NCBI RefSeq assembly: GCF_024169315.1
Contig: NZ_JALJWR010000001.1
Location: forward strand, 3,150,501-3,214,500
DNA: 64,000 nt
Direction of reading: 5' to 3'
Origin: Pseudomonas migulae
GTDB lineage: Bacteria > Pseudomonadota > Gammaproteobacteria > Pseudomonadales > Pseudomonadaceae
The notes below the pieces were generated by a model. The model saw nothing but the letters and a program-made list of their open reading frames with translations. It was not told where the DNA came from and did not search any database. The position numbers and the translations under genes were made by a program. Below are positions 9,285 to 18,400 of the stretch, piece by piece. Every line of letters starts with the position of its first letter. The first letter of the stretch is position 1.

Positions 9285-9941
9285 ATGGATTTCAACCCGC
9301 TCGACCTTATCCTGCATCTCGATGTTTACCTCGACTTGCTGGTGAACAACTACGGGCCATGGATCTACGCCATTCTGTTTCTGGTGATCTTCTGCGAAAC
9401 CGGCCTGGTGGTGATGCCCTTCCTGCCGGGTGATTCCTTGCTGTTTATCGCGGGTGCCGTGGCGGCGGGTGGCGGCATGGACCCGGTGCTGCTGGGCGGC
9501 TTGCTGATGCTCGCGGCAATTCTCGGCGACAGCACCAACTACATCATCGGAAGAACGGCGGGCGAACGTCTGTTCAGCAACCCGAACTCGAAAATCTTCC
9601 GTCGCGACTACCTGCAACAAACCCACGACTTCTACGACAAGCACGGTGGCAAAACCGTGACCCTGGCGCGTTTCCTGCCGATCATCCGCACCTTTGCACC
9701 GTTCGTCGCCGGCGTTGCAAAAATGCCGTATCCGCGCTTCTTTGCCTTCAGCGTCCTCGGCACCATCCTTTGGGTCGGCGGCCTGGTGACCCTCGGTTAC
9801 TTCTTCGGCAACGTTCCGTTCATCAAGCAAAACCTGTCGCTGCTGGTGGTTGCCATCATCCTGCTGTCGCTGGTGCCAATGATCATTGGCGTGGTCCGCA
9901 GCCGCTTCGGCAGCCGCGCGTCCAAAGCCGAACCCCGCTGA
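9285..9941 (+). CDS. DedA-family membrane protein
   Basis: 218-aa inner-membrane protein of the DedA/VTT family, linked in other bacteria to undecaprenyl-phosphate or phospholipid flipping and to membrane homeostasis. Diagnostic stretches are the re-entrant loop FCETGLVVMPFLPGDSLLF, the glycine-rich GGLLMLAAILGDSTNYIIGR, and FLPIIRTFAPFVAGVAKM with the conserved Arg-containing R-x-x-P-F-V-A-G type motif. Membrane segments are near residues 25-45, 55-80, 145-165 and 180-200. It is followed 3 bases later by a metallopeptidase gene, so the two are probably cotranscribed. The exact substrate cannot be told from sequence. Confidence 0.9.
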   Translation: MDFNPLDLILHLDVYLDLLVNNYGPWIYAILFLVIFCETGLVVMPFLPGDSLLFIAGAVAAGGGMDPVLLGGLLMLAAILGDSTNYIIGRTAGERLFSNPNSKIFRRDYLQQTHDFYDKHGGKTVTLARFLPIIRTFAPFVAGVAKMPYPRFFAFSVLGTILWVGGLVTLGYFFGNVPFIKQNLSLLVVAIILLSLVPMIIGVVRSRFGSRASKAEPR

Positions 9942-9944
9942 GCG

Positions 9945-10757
9945 ATGTGGTCGCTCAGCGCCTGGCGTCGCCGGCGCATCCTGGCCAGACACCCGATTGC
10001 CGACGAAATGTGGCACCGGGTGCGCCATCACCTGAGTTTTCTCGATGGCATCAGCGCCGCTGAAGACCAGTGGCTGCGCGAAGCCAGCGTGCTGTTTCTC
10101 GAAGACAAACACCTGACCGCCCTACCCGGCGTCGAACTCCATCAGGAGCAGCGCTTGCTACTCGCCGCCCAAGCGCAATTGCCCTTGCTGAACCTGGGCG
10201 ACCTGAACTGGTATCAGGGCTTCCACGAAATCGTCCTCTATCCCGACGACTTTCTCAGCCCCCAGCGCCATCGTGATGCCAGTGGCGTAGAGCACGAGTG
10301 GGACGGCGAACACAGCGGCGAAGCCTGGCAGCAAGGCCCGATCATCCTCGCCTGGCCAGGCGTGATGGCCAGCGGCGGCTGGGAAGGCTACAACCTGGTG
10401 ATCCACGAACTCGCGCACAAACTCGACATGCTCAATGGCGACGCCAATGGCCTGCCGCCGCTGCACGCCGACATGCGCGTCAGCGACTGGGCCAGGGTCA
10501 TGCAAGAGGCCTACGACGACCTCGATCGGCAACTGGAGCGCAACCCTGACGCCGAAACCGCCATCGACCCGTATGCGGCGGAAAACCCCGCCGAGTTCTT
10601 CGCGGTCACCAGCGAATACTTCTTCAGCGCCCCGGATTTGCTGCACGAGGCGTATCCTCAGGTGTATGAACAGCTGAAGCTGTTCTACCGCCAGGACCCG
10701 CTCGCCCGGTTGCGGCAACTTCTGGCCGAAGACCCGGTCTATCAGGCACGCGACTAG
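9945..10757 (+). CDS. MtfA/YeeI-like zinc-dependent peptidase (M90)
   Basis: 270 aa, cytoplasmic, with no signal peptide. The zinc motif HELAHKLD is at 154-161, followed by DMLNGDANGLPPLH and a probable third ligand region ENPAEFFAVTSEYFF (about residues 205-220). This matches the MtfA family, in which E. coli MtfA binds the glucose repressor Mlc and has aminopeptidase activity. The ATG lies 3 bases after the dedA stop. Its TAG stop touches the left end of a 158-base palindromic element, so that element may shape the 3' end of the message. Confidence 0.88.
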   Translation: MWSLSAWRRRRILARHPIADEMWHRVRHHLSFLDGISAAEDQWLREASVLFLEDKHLTALPGVELHQEQRLLLAAQAQLPLLNLGDLNWYQGFHEIVLYPDDFLSPQRHRDASGVEHEWDGEHSGEAWQQGPIILAWPGVMASGGWEGYNLVIHELAHKLDMLNGDANGLPPLHADMRVSDWARVMQEAYDDLDRQLERNPDAETAIDPYAAENPAEFFAVTSEYFFSAPDLLHEAYPQVYEQLKLFYRQDPLARLRQLLAEDPVYQARD

Positions 10758-10914
10758 TGTCCGGCCCCACAGATACCGCCGCGTTTTGACGAGTGGTCGT
10801 TATGGTCAGGCAAGGTGCCGCGACGAGTCATAGCTGGCTATGGCGAGGAGCGGCAACGCAGCATGACCGTAACGGACGCCGTCAAAAGCAGCAGTATCTG
10901 TGGGGTTGGACACT
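10757..10914. repeat. 158-bp imperfect palindromic element (MITE-like)
   Basis: The ends GTGTCCGGCCCCACAGATAC and GTATCTGTGGGGTTGGACAC are inverted copies with two mismatches. Pairing continues inwards through GTTTTGACG/CGTCAAAAG, CGTTATGGTCA/TGACCGTAACG and GTGCCGC/GCGGCAAC, leaving a loop around GAGTCATAGCTGGCTATGG. It lies between the peptidase stop codon and the ppa promoter and has no coding content. I do not recognise a named family. Confidence 0.8.
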
Positions 10915-10961
10915 CGGGTCTACACGACCTCTGGTCCATAGCAACGGTGGCGGAATATGCC

Positions 10962-10967
10962 TATAAT
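10962..10967 (+). promoter_or_regulatory. -10 box of probable ppa promoter
   Basis: A perfect TATAAT lies 63 bp before the ppa start. The -35 region about 17 bp upstream is weak (TAGCAA-like). The promoter is downstream of the palindromic element. Confidence 0.5.
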
Positions 10968-11029
10968 CGCCGCCACTTTTTGGTCAATCCGGCCAAGTGT
11001 TTTTGGTCAACTAACGGGGGCACCGCCCA

Positions 11030-11557
11030 ATGAGCTACAGCAAGATTCCGGCTGGCAAAGACCTGCCGAACGACATCTACGTCGCGATCGAGATTCCGGC
11101 CAACCACGCGCCGATCAAATACGAAATCGACAAAGACAGCGATTGCCTGTTCGTTGACCGTTTCATGGCCACCCCGATGTTCTACCCGGCCAACTACGGT
11201 TACATTCCGAACACCCTGGCTGACGACGGTGATCCCCTCGACGTGCTGGTCGTGACCCCTTACCCGGTTGCTCCAGGCTCCGTCATCCGCGCCCGTCCGG
11301 TCGGCATCCTGAACATGACCGACGACGGCGGCGGCGATGCCAAAGTCATCGCAGTCCCACACGACAAGCTGTCCCAGCTGTACGTCGACGTGAAGGAATA
11401 CACCGACCTGCCACCGCTGCTGATTCAGCAGATCGAGCACTTCTTCGCGAACTACAAAGATCTCGAAAAAGGCAAATGGGTGAAGATCGAAGGCTGGGCC
11501 GGTGCAGACGCCGCCCGCGAAGCGATCACCAAGTCGGTTGCAGCCTATAAAGGCTGA
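11030..11557 (+). CDS. ppa: Inorganic pyrophosphatase (family I)
   Basis: 175 aa, the size of the E. coli enzyme. It hydrolyses pyrophosphate to phosphate in the cytoplasm, driving biosynthetic reactions. The family signature [10 protein letters not shown] (metal-binding aspartates) lies near residues 65-75, with [16 protein letters not shown] before it, [13 protein letters not shown] after it, and [18 protein letters not shown] near the C-terminus. It has its own -10 box and a strong terminator just downstream, so it is probably monocistronic. Confidence 0.97.
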   Translation: MSYSKIPAGKDLPNDIYVAIEIPANHAPIKYEIDKDSDCLFVDRFMATPMFYPANYGYIPNTLADDGDPLDVLVVTPYPVAPGSVIRARPVGILNMTDDGGGDAKVIAVPHDKLSQLYVDVKEYTDLPPLLIQQIEHFFANYKDLEKGKWVKIEGWAGADAAREAITKSVAAYKG

Positions 11558-11588
11558 GACGCCACTGGCCTTGCGCCACTGACGACTT

Positions 11589-11619
11589 GAAAAAACCCCG
11601 GTTGATCCGGGGTTTTTTG
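11589..11619 (+). terminator. Rho-independent terminator of ppa
   Basis: AACCCCGG-TTGAT-CCGGGGTT forms an 8-bp GC-rich stem followed by TTTTTT, 32 bp after the ppa stop. Confidence 0.93.
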
Positions 11620-11782
11620 TGCGTGCTTGAATCAGCTTAAACAGCACGTTTAACTGGCGGGCACAGCGGTTTTTCTTGTTTAATTCTTACCAAAGACGTC
11701 TTACATCAAGACTTAAAATTCACGCCAAATTTGAACGGTTTGTTGAATCAAAGCCTTATGCCGCGCGGCTAGACTCGTGTTT

Positions 11783-12535
11783 ATGAAAAAGAACAAAACC
11801 TGCGGCCCACGATTCAGAGCGCTCCTGGAAGAGGTCCAAATCACGACCACGAGATTTGCCGAATTCCTGGGCATTAACGACCCTCAAACTGTCCACAACT
11901 GGTATTCCCGAGGAGTGCCCGACTACCGCATGGAGGATGTCGCCAGAAGACTCTCCGTGAACAGCGAATGGTTGAAAACCGGCGAAGGGCCGAAAGACGC
12001 CAGGGAATTACGTCTGATCGACGACTCCGGCAACGCCTTCGACGCCCAGTCGATCCGAGGCACCTACCGGGTCATCGAACCAGTCGATATCGAACTCCCC
12101 TTCTACAAAGAAACGGCCATCACGCCCGGCTCTGACAAAACCCACGTCATCAAAGACCCCAGCGAATCGATCCGCCTGCCTCGCAGCGATCTCGACTCCC
12201 TGGAAATCAATCACGCCGACGCCATCTGCGCCCGGATGGTCGGCAACAGCATGGCCGAAAAAATCGAAGACGGCTCCATCGTCGCCATTGATCGGGGACT
12301 CACGCAAATTGTCGACGGAGAGATCTACGCCATCGAACACGACGGCATGTTGCGCATCAAGTACCTGAGCCGAGTGCCAGGCAACGCGATTCGCATGCGC
12401 AGCCACAACAGCGCCGAATACCCGGACGAGGTCTTCAGACCTCCGCAAATCGAAGAACAAAACATCAGGGTGCTGGGATGGGTGTTCTGGTGGTCGACCC
12501 TGAACAAACGCAGACCGCCGGTACCGTTTTTGTAG
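11783..12535 (+). CDS. Xre-type repressor with S24 (LexA/CI-like) peptidase domain
   Basis: 250 aa from the ATG; a GTG at 11777 would add two residues. No convincing ribosome site precedes either start. The N-terminal helix-turn-helix (about residues 15-65, TTRFAEFLG-INDPQTVHNWYSRG) is followed by a linker and a C-terminal S24 fold with nucleophile Ser156 in RMVGNSMAEKIEDG and Lys193 in MLRIKYL. The architecture is that of phage/pyocin repressors that respond to RecA. However, no Ala-Gly or Cys-Gly dipeptide lies between the two domains, so the usual self-cleavage site is not evident. No phage genes surround it. Target operators are unknown. Confidence 0.85.
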   Translation: MKKNKTCGPRFRALLEEVQITTTRFAEFLGINDPQTVHNWYSRGVPDYRMEDVARRLSVNSEWLKTGEGPKDARELRLIDDSGNAFDAQSIRGTYRVIEPVDIELPFYKETAITPGSDKTHVIKDPSESIRLPRSDLDSLEINHADAICARMVGNSMAEKIEDGSIVAIDRGLTQIVDGEIYAIEHDGMLRIKYLSRVPGNAIRMRSHNSAEYPDEVFRPPQIEEQNIRVLGWVFWWSTLNKRRPPVPFL

Positions 12536-12868
12536 CTTGTTTATCGACACGCCTATTTCTGCAGGTGTCCCACAACCCCTGTGGGAGCGGGCTTGCCCGC
12601 GAAGGCGGCGGAACAATCACCTCAAATCACGGATCAGCTACCCAATCCAGGGCAACTGACAGCTCTACCCCGCACACCAAGCTGGGAATTCCCCAAAAAA
12701 ATCAGTATGCTGCGCCCCACATTTGCGCATCACCCCGCCCCGCGGCTCTGATCGCACCGACAAGGCAGATGATTTTCTCGCCGAGTCCCACAGCCGGACG
12801 CAAGATCCGGGTGTACGTTTTGAAGGCTGGCGCGGTTTACCAAAAATGAACCAAGCCAGTCCCCGAGA
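12536..12868. other. Gene-poor intergenic stretch, possible untranslated RNA
   Basis: The stretch contains one REP half and then about 200 bases of non-repetitive sequence ending in a strong terminator. No open reading frame here has a good ribosome site or recognisable product. It may be a long 3' UTR of the S24-domain gene or a small RNA; no known RNA family was recognised. Confidence 0.3.
12579..12607. repeat. Single REP half (GTGGGAGCGGGCTTGCCCG)
   Basis: One unpaired copy of the GTGGGAGCGGGC motif lies 44 bp after the S24 repressor gene. No inverted partner is visible within about 150 bases. Confidence 0.8.
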
Positions 12869-12891
12869 AGCCGGCCACAAGCCGGCTTTTT
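12869..12891 (+). terminator. Rho-independent terminator
   Basis: AGCCGGC-CACAA-GCCGGCT forms a 7-bp GC-rich stem followed by a T-run (to 12891). It is well placed to stop transcription from the repressor side. The A-rich 5' flank is short, so it is less convincing as a terminator for the converging mag operon. Confidence 0.8.
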
Positions 12892-12969
12892 AATGTCTGC
12901 GTTTTTGCCCTTTATGCAATCGGGCAGCAGCCTACTGCCCAATTTAGTGTCTCGTACTGCCGAGCCCCC

Positions 12970-13785
12970 TCACGGATAACTAAACCCCTTAACCAACGTC
13001 AACTCCCCCACCGCCCGCATCGGCACCAGAAAAGTCTCCATCTTCTCATCCGGCGTCCCCTCCTCCGTAATCACCGTCACCTGCGCCGTCGTCAGCGGTT
13101 GAACCGCATCCTCTTGCCCGTCCTCATCACTGCGATACCCACCGCCAAAGTAATTCACATACACCAAATACTGCCCTTTGATCGGCGCCGGCATGGCGAA
13201 GATTTCCGGCCCATACCCCGTCGTCACGTCCACATCCAGCGCCGCACCATTCGGCACAACCCGATCGCCGTACCAAATATGCGCGCCATCAGGCGTGATC
13301 AGGTGCAGATCCAGATCCGTACCGTCGCTGTCCCAGGCCAGCAACACCCGCAACTTAGCCGGGGTCGCGCCGCCACTGGCGTTGAGAAACTGTGTGCGAT
13401 GACGCTGTTGGCCATCGGGGCTGCGGACTTCGACGCTGTTGCTGCCATTGGGGAACGAGAACGGTCGATCGAAGCGGCCAGCGGGGTCGATCTTCAGCGG
13501 CATGCTGACGCCGTTGACGATCAGTCGGCCCGGTTCAGTGGACTTGGGCGTGGCTTTGATCTGGCCGGTGATGCGTGCGGTGTTGGCCTGTCCTGCCGGG
13601 GTATTCACCGAGGAGGCCGGGTAGTTGACGGTCTGGCGGAAGTTTTCGCCTTCGCCCTCGACCGCACCAGTGCGCCAGCCGCCGACGGGGGTGTCGAGTT
13701 TGGCGGTGCTTTCAGCCGCGGAAACCGTCGGCAACATGCAAACAGAACAAAGGAACAGGAGGACCTGTGGATAACGGAGTTTCAT
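12970..13785 (-). CDS. magF: MagF, YfaP-like periplasmic DUF2135 protein
   Basis: 271 aa, last gene of the six-gene macroglobulin operon. A signal peptide is visible (residues 1-23, ending SVCMLPTVSAAES). The body has the YfaP hallmark DSDGTDLDLHLITPDGAHIW (about residues 150-170) and a C-terminal VPMRAVGELTLVKGFSYP. It is a paralogue of the first gene (22356-23147), which shares the same order of motifs, so the operon is bracketed by two DUF2135 proteins. The start lies 3 bases after the magE stop. The molecular function is not established; it is likely an accessory partner of the periplasmic macroglobulin. Confidence 0.85.
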   Translation of the reverse strand: MKLRYPQVLLFLCSVCMLPTVSAAESTAKLDTPVGGWRTGAVEGEGENFRQTVNYPASSVNTPAGQANTARITGQIKATPKSTEPGRLIVNGVSMPLKIDPAGRFDRPFSFPNGSNSVEVRSPDGQQRHRTQFLNASGGATPAKLRVLLAWDSDGTDLDLHLITPDGAHIWYGDRVVPNGAALDVDVTTGYGPEIFAMPAPIKGQYLVYVNYFGGGYRSDEDGQEDAVQPLTTAQVTVITEEGTPDEKMETFLVPMRAVGELTLVKGFSYP

Positions 13786-13788
13786 GGC

Positions 13789-15408
13789 CTATTCCAGCAA
13801 GAGGTGGCGGGCGAGCCCTTCGATGTAGGTTTCATCCTGGCCGTTGGGATGAGCTTCAAAAGCCAGGTGCAGGTATTCGTGGGTCAGGTCGAGGCGGTCT
13901 TGCAGCGACAGCACGCCGCGCACATAAATGCGCTGACGCTCGCGGTCGACGTACGGGCGGCCGAAGGCGAGGCGGCAGACGGCGAACGTGCTGACTTCGT
14001 TGTAGCCGGTTTCGCTTTCAAGCCGTTGGCGCCAGCCGCGGCGTTGGGTTTGCAGCCAGTCTTGCGCGGCGGGCAGCACTTCGCAGGAGGCGATGGGGTT
14101 GTCCCAGCGGCTGAGGCTGGCGCGCGGGTATGCGTGCAGCAGGATGGCGTCGTAGCGTTGGCCGCCGTTGGCTTGCTCGACGGCTTGTTGCCAGGAGAGT
14201 TTGTCCGGGCCGGGTTGGTCGGAGTGGTAGGTGACGGCGCTGCCGGCGAGAACGAGGTCGCTGGTCCACGCGGCGATGTGGCGTGATTCCAAGGTGGCCG
14301 GGCGCGGTGCGACGCGTTGACGGCTGCTGCTGTCCTCGATGTTCAGGCAATCGCCGTTGCGGGTGGCATTTTGCAGCAGATAGGTGCGGATGGCGACGGC
14401 CAGGGCTTTGGCGGCTTCGGCGGGTTCGGGTTTGGCTTCGCGCTGCAGGACCCGGGCGACGTACTCTTCGCGGTCCAGACGGGCGACCAGCTTGTCCTTC
14501 ACCAAAAACAGCTCGCCGTCGCTGTGGATATCCAGTTGATTGCCATTGGCGAACTCAACGCGATAGTCGCCCTGCAGAGGCCCGGAAGAAACAACACGAT
14601 CCCCCGCTAAAACGCGCTCGATCGGATAGCGCGAAAACAGCCCCACCTCGACACAACGACCCGGCTCCGCTGGCCAATCCACCGGCAACACCGACGCCAA
14701 CGCCTGTCCGTAATTGCGCAGCACCATCTGACTGGTCCCCCGCCCACCGGCCCAGATCGGCGTGCCATCCACGGTCCATCCGGCAAACCCACCCTGCCGC
14801 GACGACGGATCCTGATCCCCCAACCAGCTCCAGGTTTTCACCCGCAACCGGCTACCGAGTTCGCCGACGACATTGCCGTCGGCCGCATTCAGCACCACGT
14901 CCAGCAACACCCGTCGTGCCTGATGCTGCGCCGGCATCACGGCCAGCACCTTAAGCAACTCCGCCACCGAAACCCGCGTGGATGGCTGCAATGAAGGCAA
15001 GTCCAGCAACCACTCCGGCGCCTGTCGTGCCTGCCAATACGTGCGCCAATCAGCGCCAGCAATGCCCAACCGCGTCGGCTCAAAATACAACCCGCAGGAC
15101 TTCACCAGCGCCTGATCACGCTCAATCTTGCCGCCCGCAGTGCAGCAATACACTTCTTCTTTCGACTGCCCGCGACATTCATACGCCGTTTCCCGAGCAC
15201 CGGTATCCACCAGCCAGCCGTAGACAAACAACTTCCACACACTACCCAACGGCGTCTGTAACGCGTCGGGCAACGGCTCGCGAGATATCACCTGGGCCCG
15301 GCTCAACGACAGCAATTCACCCTTGAAGCCCAGTCGCAACGGCTCGTCCTGCGCTGTCGCCAGCGCAGGGATCAAACACAGGAGCCACCAGACCAAACGT
15401 CGGGTCAT
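13789..15408 (-). CDS. magE: MagE, YfaQ-like DUF2300 protein with PBP-like, SpoIID-like and HExxH motifs
   Basis: 539 aa, with signal peptide MTRRLVWWLLCLIPALATAQ. What I see: (1) residues 50-230 resemble a penicillin-binding fold, with TPLGSVWKLFVYGWLVDTG (SxxK-like Ser56-Lys59), SCGLYF (104-109, SxN position) and RVKTWSW (KTG position, 190-196), so degenerate. (2) Residues 311-405 resemble SpoIID, with LDREEYVARVLQREAK (Glu324 at the catalytic position) and ALAVAIRTYLL. (3) HEYLH at 510-514 with Glu530 in TYIEG resembles a zincin. The family is known as DUF2300; these domain readings are inference. The ATG at 15408 leaves a 1-base gap after the magD stop; an in-frame extension upstream lies inside magD and is rejected. 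Confidence 0.8.
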   Translation of the reverse strand: MTRRLVWWLLCLIPALATAQDEPLRLGFKGELLSLSRAQVISREPLPDALQTPLGSVWKLFVYGWLVDTGARETAYECRGQSKEEVYCCTAGGKIERDQALVKSCGLYFEPTRLGIAGADWRTYWQARQAPEWLLDLPSLQPSTRVSVAELLKVLAVMPAQHQARRVLLDVVLNAADGNVVGELGSRLRVKTWSWLGDQDPSSRQGGFAGWTVDGTPIWAGGRGTSQMVLRNYGQALASVLPVDWPAEPGRCVEVGLFSRYPIERVLAGDRVVSSGPLQGDYRVEFANGNQLDIHSDGELFLVKDKLVARLDREEYVARVLQREAKPEPAEAAKALAVAIRTYLLQNATRNGDCLNIEDSSSRQRVAPRPATLESRHIAAWTSDLVLAGSAVTYHSDQPGPDKLSWQQAVEQANGGQRYDAILLHAYPRASLSRWDNPIASCEVLPAAQDWLQTQRRGWRQRLESETGYNEVSTFAVCRLAFGRPYVDRERQRIYVRGVLSLQDRLDLTHEYLHLAFEAHPNGQDETYIEGLARHLLLE

Positions 15409-15409
15409 G

Positions 15410-18400
15410 TCAGTTGACCGTGACCTGACCCAGCGCCGGTTTCTGTTCCAGAGCCTGATGCTGCGGTGCATAGACCTGAGTGAAACGCACCGGCGGCAGG
15501 TTGAACTGGCCCTTCTGCGAGAAGCGCACCAGATGACGCAGCCGCAACTCACCGCTCAAGGCATCCACCGGAATCGCGTAAGCCATCTGCCCCGGTTCGA
15601 AGCGTGCCTTCTCCAGCGCAGTCGGTTCAGTGCCGGCCTTGCCCATCAACTTGATGCCCCACGTGGTGCGCTCGACATCCGCGCCCGGCGGCAGCGGCAC
15701 TTCGATCATCCCGTAACGCAGCGGTTTCGCGGCTTTGCTGGTGATGATCACTTCGTCCAGATACAGGCTGTCACTGGACAGCGGCTTGGTGCCGACCGCT
15801 TCGAGTTTGAACGTGAAGGCTTCGTCACCCGGCACCAGACGCGACAGGCGACGGGTGATGGTCACAGCCATCGGATCAACCGGCGGCTGGCGGGTCTGGA
15901 AGCTTAACGCTGCACGCAACGGGCGCTCTTGCGTCCCGGTCAGCGACAACACCGCCGGCACAGATGAAGCACCCTGCCACGTCCAATACATCTCACCGGT
16001 ATCACCGTAGTTTTTCTTCCAGCCTTCACCCGGTGCCAGTGCGATGGTAGGCGAAGCCTGCTCGATGCTGCGTTGCAGCCAGGTCAGCGCCAACGCGCGT
16101 TCCAGGGTCGATTGCTGTGGCAACAGACGTTGCAACAAGGCTTGCGCATGAGCCTGATCGAAGGCTTGCAGCGACAGGTTCAAGGCTTCGGCAAACGGCT
16201 GGGAACTGACCGCCAGACGCTGTTGCGCATCGGGCAATTGACGATTGAAAGCGTCGGGCAAGGTCACCTTGGACTGACGAGCCAGCGATGCCGTCAACGC
16301 ACGCGCTGCTGCCAGACCCAACGCCGAATCCGGATCGCTCATGACGAGGCTGTCCTCGCCATCCTCCATCAGATTCGCCGCGTTGCCCTCGCCCGCTTTC
16401 GCCAGGTCATCCATCAAACCGCTGAGCAAGGTGTTCACCGGCAATTGCATCTGTTTGGCGAACGACAGGATCAACGCCCGTTGCAGCAGTGGCGTGTTTT
16501 GCGCCTGCTTCGAATAGACCTCCAGCACCCGCTGCCAATGCTCCGGCGGCAGGCTCAGCTCCAGCGCTTTGCTGGCGTGCCAGTCGGCGTAGTAGGCGTA
16601 CGCGGTGAGGAACGCGTCCGGCTCACCGTCCATGCCCCACCAGGTGAAGCTCGCCGAAGGCCCGGCCATTTGCACCAGGCGCAGACGGCTGTTTTGCATG
16701 ATCAGACGCAAGCGATCGCGGATCTGCGGATTCGACGACAAGGTCGGGTACGCAATGCTCAACGGCAGCAAACGACTGGCCGTCTGCTCGACGCCGCCGT
16801 ACGGATAGCTCAGCAAATCATCGAGCGCCGAGCGGAACAGCGCTTGCGGACTGTCGTCCAGACGCAGGCGAATGTCCGTTGCGTCCGCCGGCAGGGTCAG
16901 CGGTGTATCGCCGCTGGCCACGTCCAGACTTTGGCTCTGTGTAACCTGCCAGCCTTCGCCGGTCGCGGTCAGGCGCACGGCCAGCGCGTCAGCGGTTTTG
17001 CCGTCCTGCACCAGCTCGGCGGTCCACTCGCCGGTGGCCAGTGCAAACGCCGGCAGCGCGATGTAGTTGATGCCGTTGTTCAGCGTCACCGGCACCCGCT
17101 GTTCGGCGCCGGCGAAATGAATCACCAGCTCAGCCTTGACCGGTTTTTCCGCCTGACTGAAGGCGAACACACCGAGATCCGGTTTGTCCCCCGTGCGGAA
17201 TTTGCTCGGGCCGCTCCACTTCAGGTACAGCGGTTTTTCCGAGCGCACGAATTGCTTCTTCTGCCCGACTTGACCGTCATCGGCGATGGCTCGCGCGGTG
17301 ATGCGCCAGCGGGTCAGCGAGTCCGGCATCTTGAAGGTGAAGCGGGTTTTGCCGTTGGCATCGGTGATCAATTCCGGCTGCCATGCAGCGGTGTCGACGT
17401 CTTCGCGACGCGGCCGCTCCAGCACTTTCACGCCGCGCTCGCTACGGTTGGCTTTGCCCGGTGCGCCAGGGCTGCCCGGCAACGCGACGTCGTAGCTGAT
17501 GAACGACAGACTGGCGCTGGTGCGCACGTTGTTGCGGCGCGGGTGGTAGAAGAACTGGTCGATGGTCGGCGCGACTTCCGGTTGCAGGGCGTAGACCATT
17601 TCGTCGACCACGCTGACCGTCAGGTGCGCTGGAATCGGCTTGCCGGCGAACTGGGTGGTGAGGTCAACAGACACGGTATCACCCGGTTGATACGCCTCTT
17701 TATCGGTGGTGATGGCTACGTCGATCTGCGGTGCAATCACCTTGATCCCGGCATTCTGGAAGCTGTATTGACCGCCCTTGGTGTACAGAACCGAGAACGT
17801 CAGGTTCGGCGCGAAATTGTCCTTCACCGGGATGCGTGCGCGGTATTGGGTGTCGCTGAGTTTTTCCATCTTCAGCCAGTCGCCGCCCTTGGACAGCAGC
17901 GCCGTGGCCTCGACTTTGTCGCGCTCCAGCGACAGCAGCGCGTCGCTGACGGGTTCAGGGAAAGTGATCAACGCGAGGGCTTCGTCGCCGGCCTTGTACT
18001 CGGGTTTATCGAGGACGATTTCCACGGTGCCGGGCACGGCTTTGACGCCGTCACCGGTGACCGAATGACCGGTCGCACCGACCACGCGACCATGCTCATC
18101 CTTCAAGGTCAGGTTGTAAGTGCCGGGACGCTCGAACGCCAGCGTGAAGCCTTTATCGGACGCGGCGAGTTTGCCTTCGCCGGTGCTTTGATCTTCCAGA
18201 CGCACCCAGCTGTAGCCGCTCGGCGTGACCGCTTTGCTCTGCTCGCTGCCACCTTCGTTGGTGTAGCTGAAAACAACCTTGTCGCCCACCGCACTGAAGC
18301 GCTGCGGCGCCCGCAGACTGAAACTCGCGGCACCCCGGTCGATGAGGATTTCCTTGGTGGTCCTGACCCGGTACGCCGCGCCATCGCTGGCGAAAACCGT

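Noticed and set aside
11783..12535. Prophage or pyocin locus
   Set aside because: Only a single repressor-like gene is present. No structural, lysis, integrase or att sequences occur nearby.
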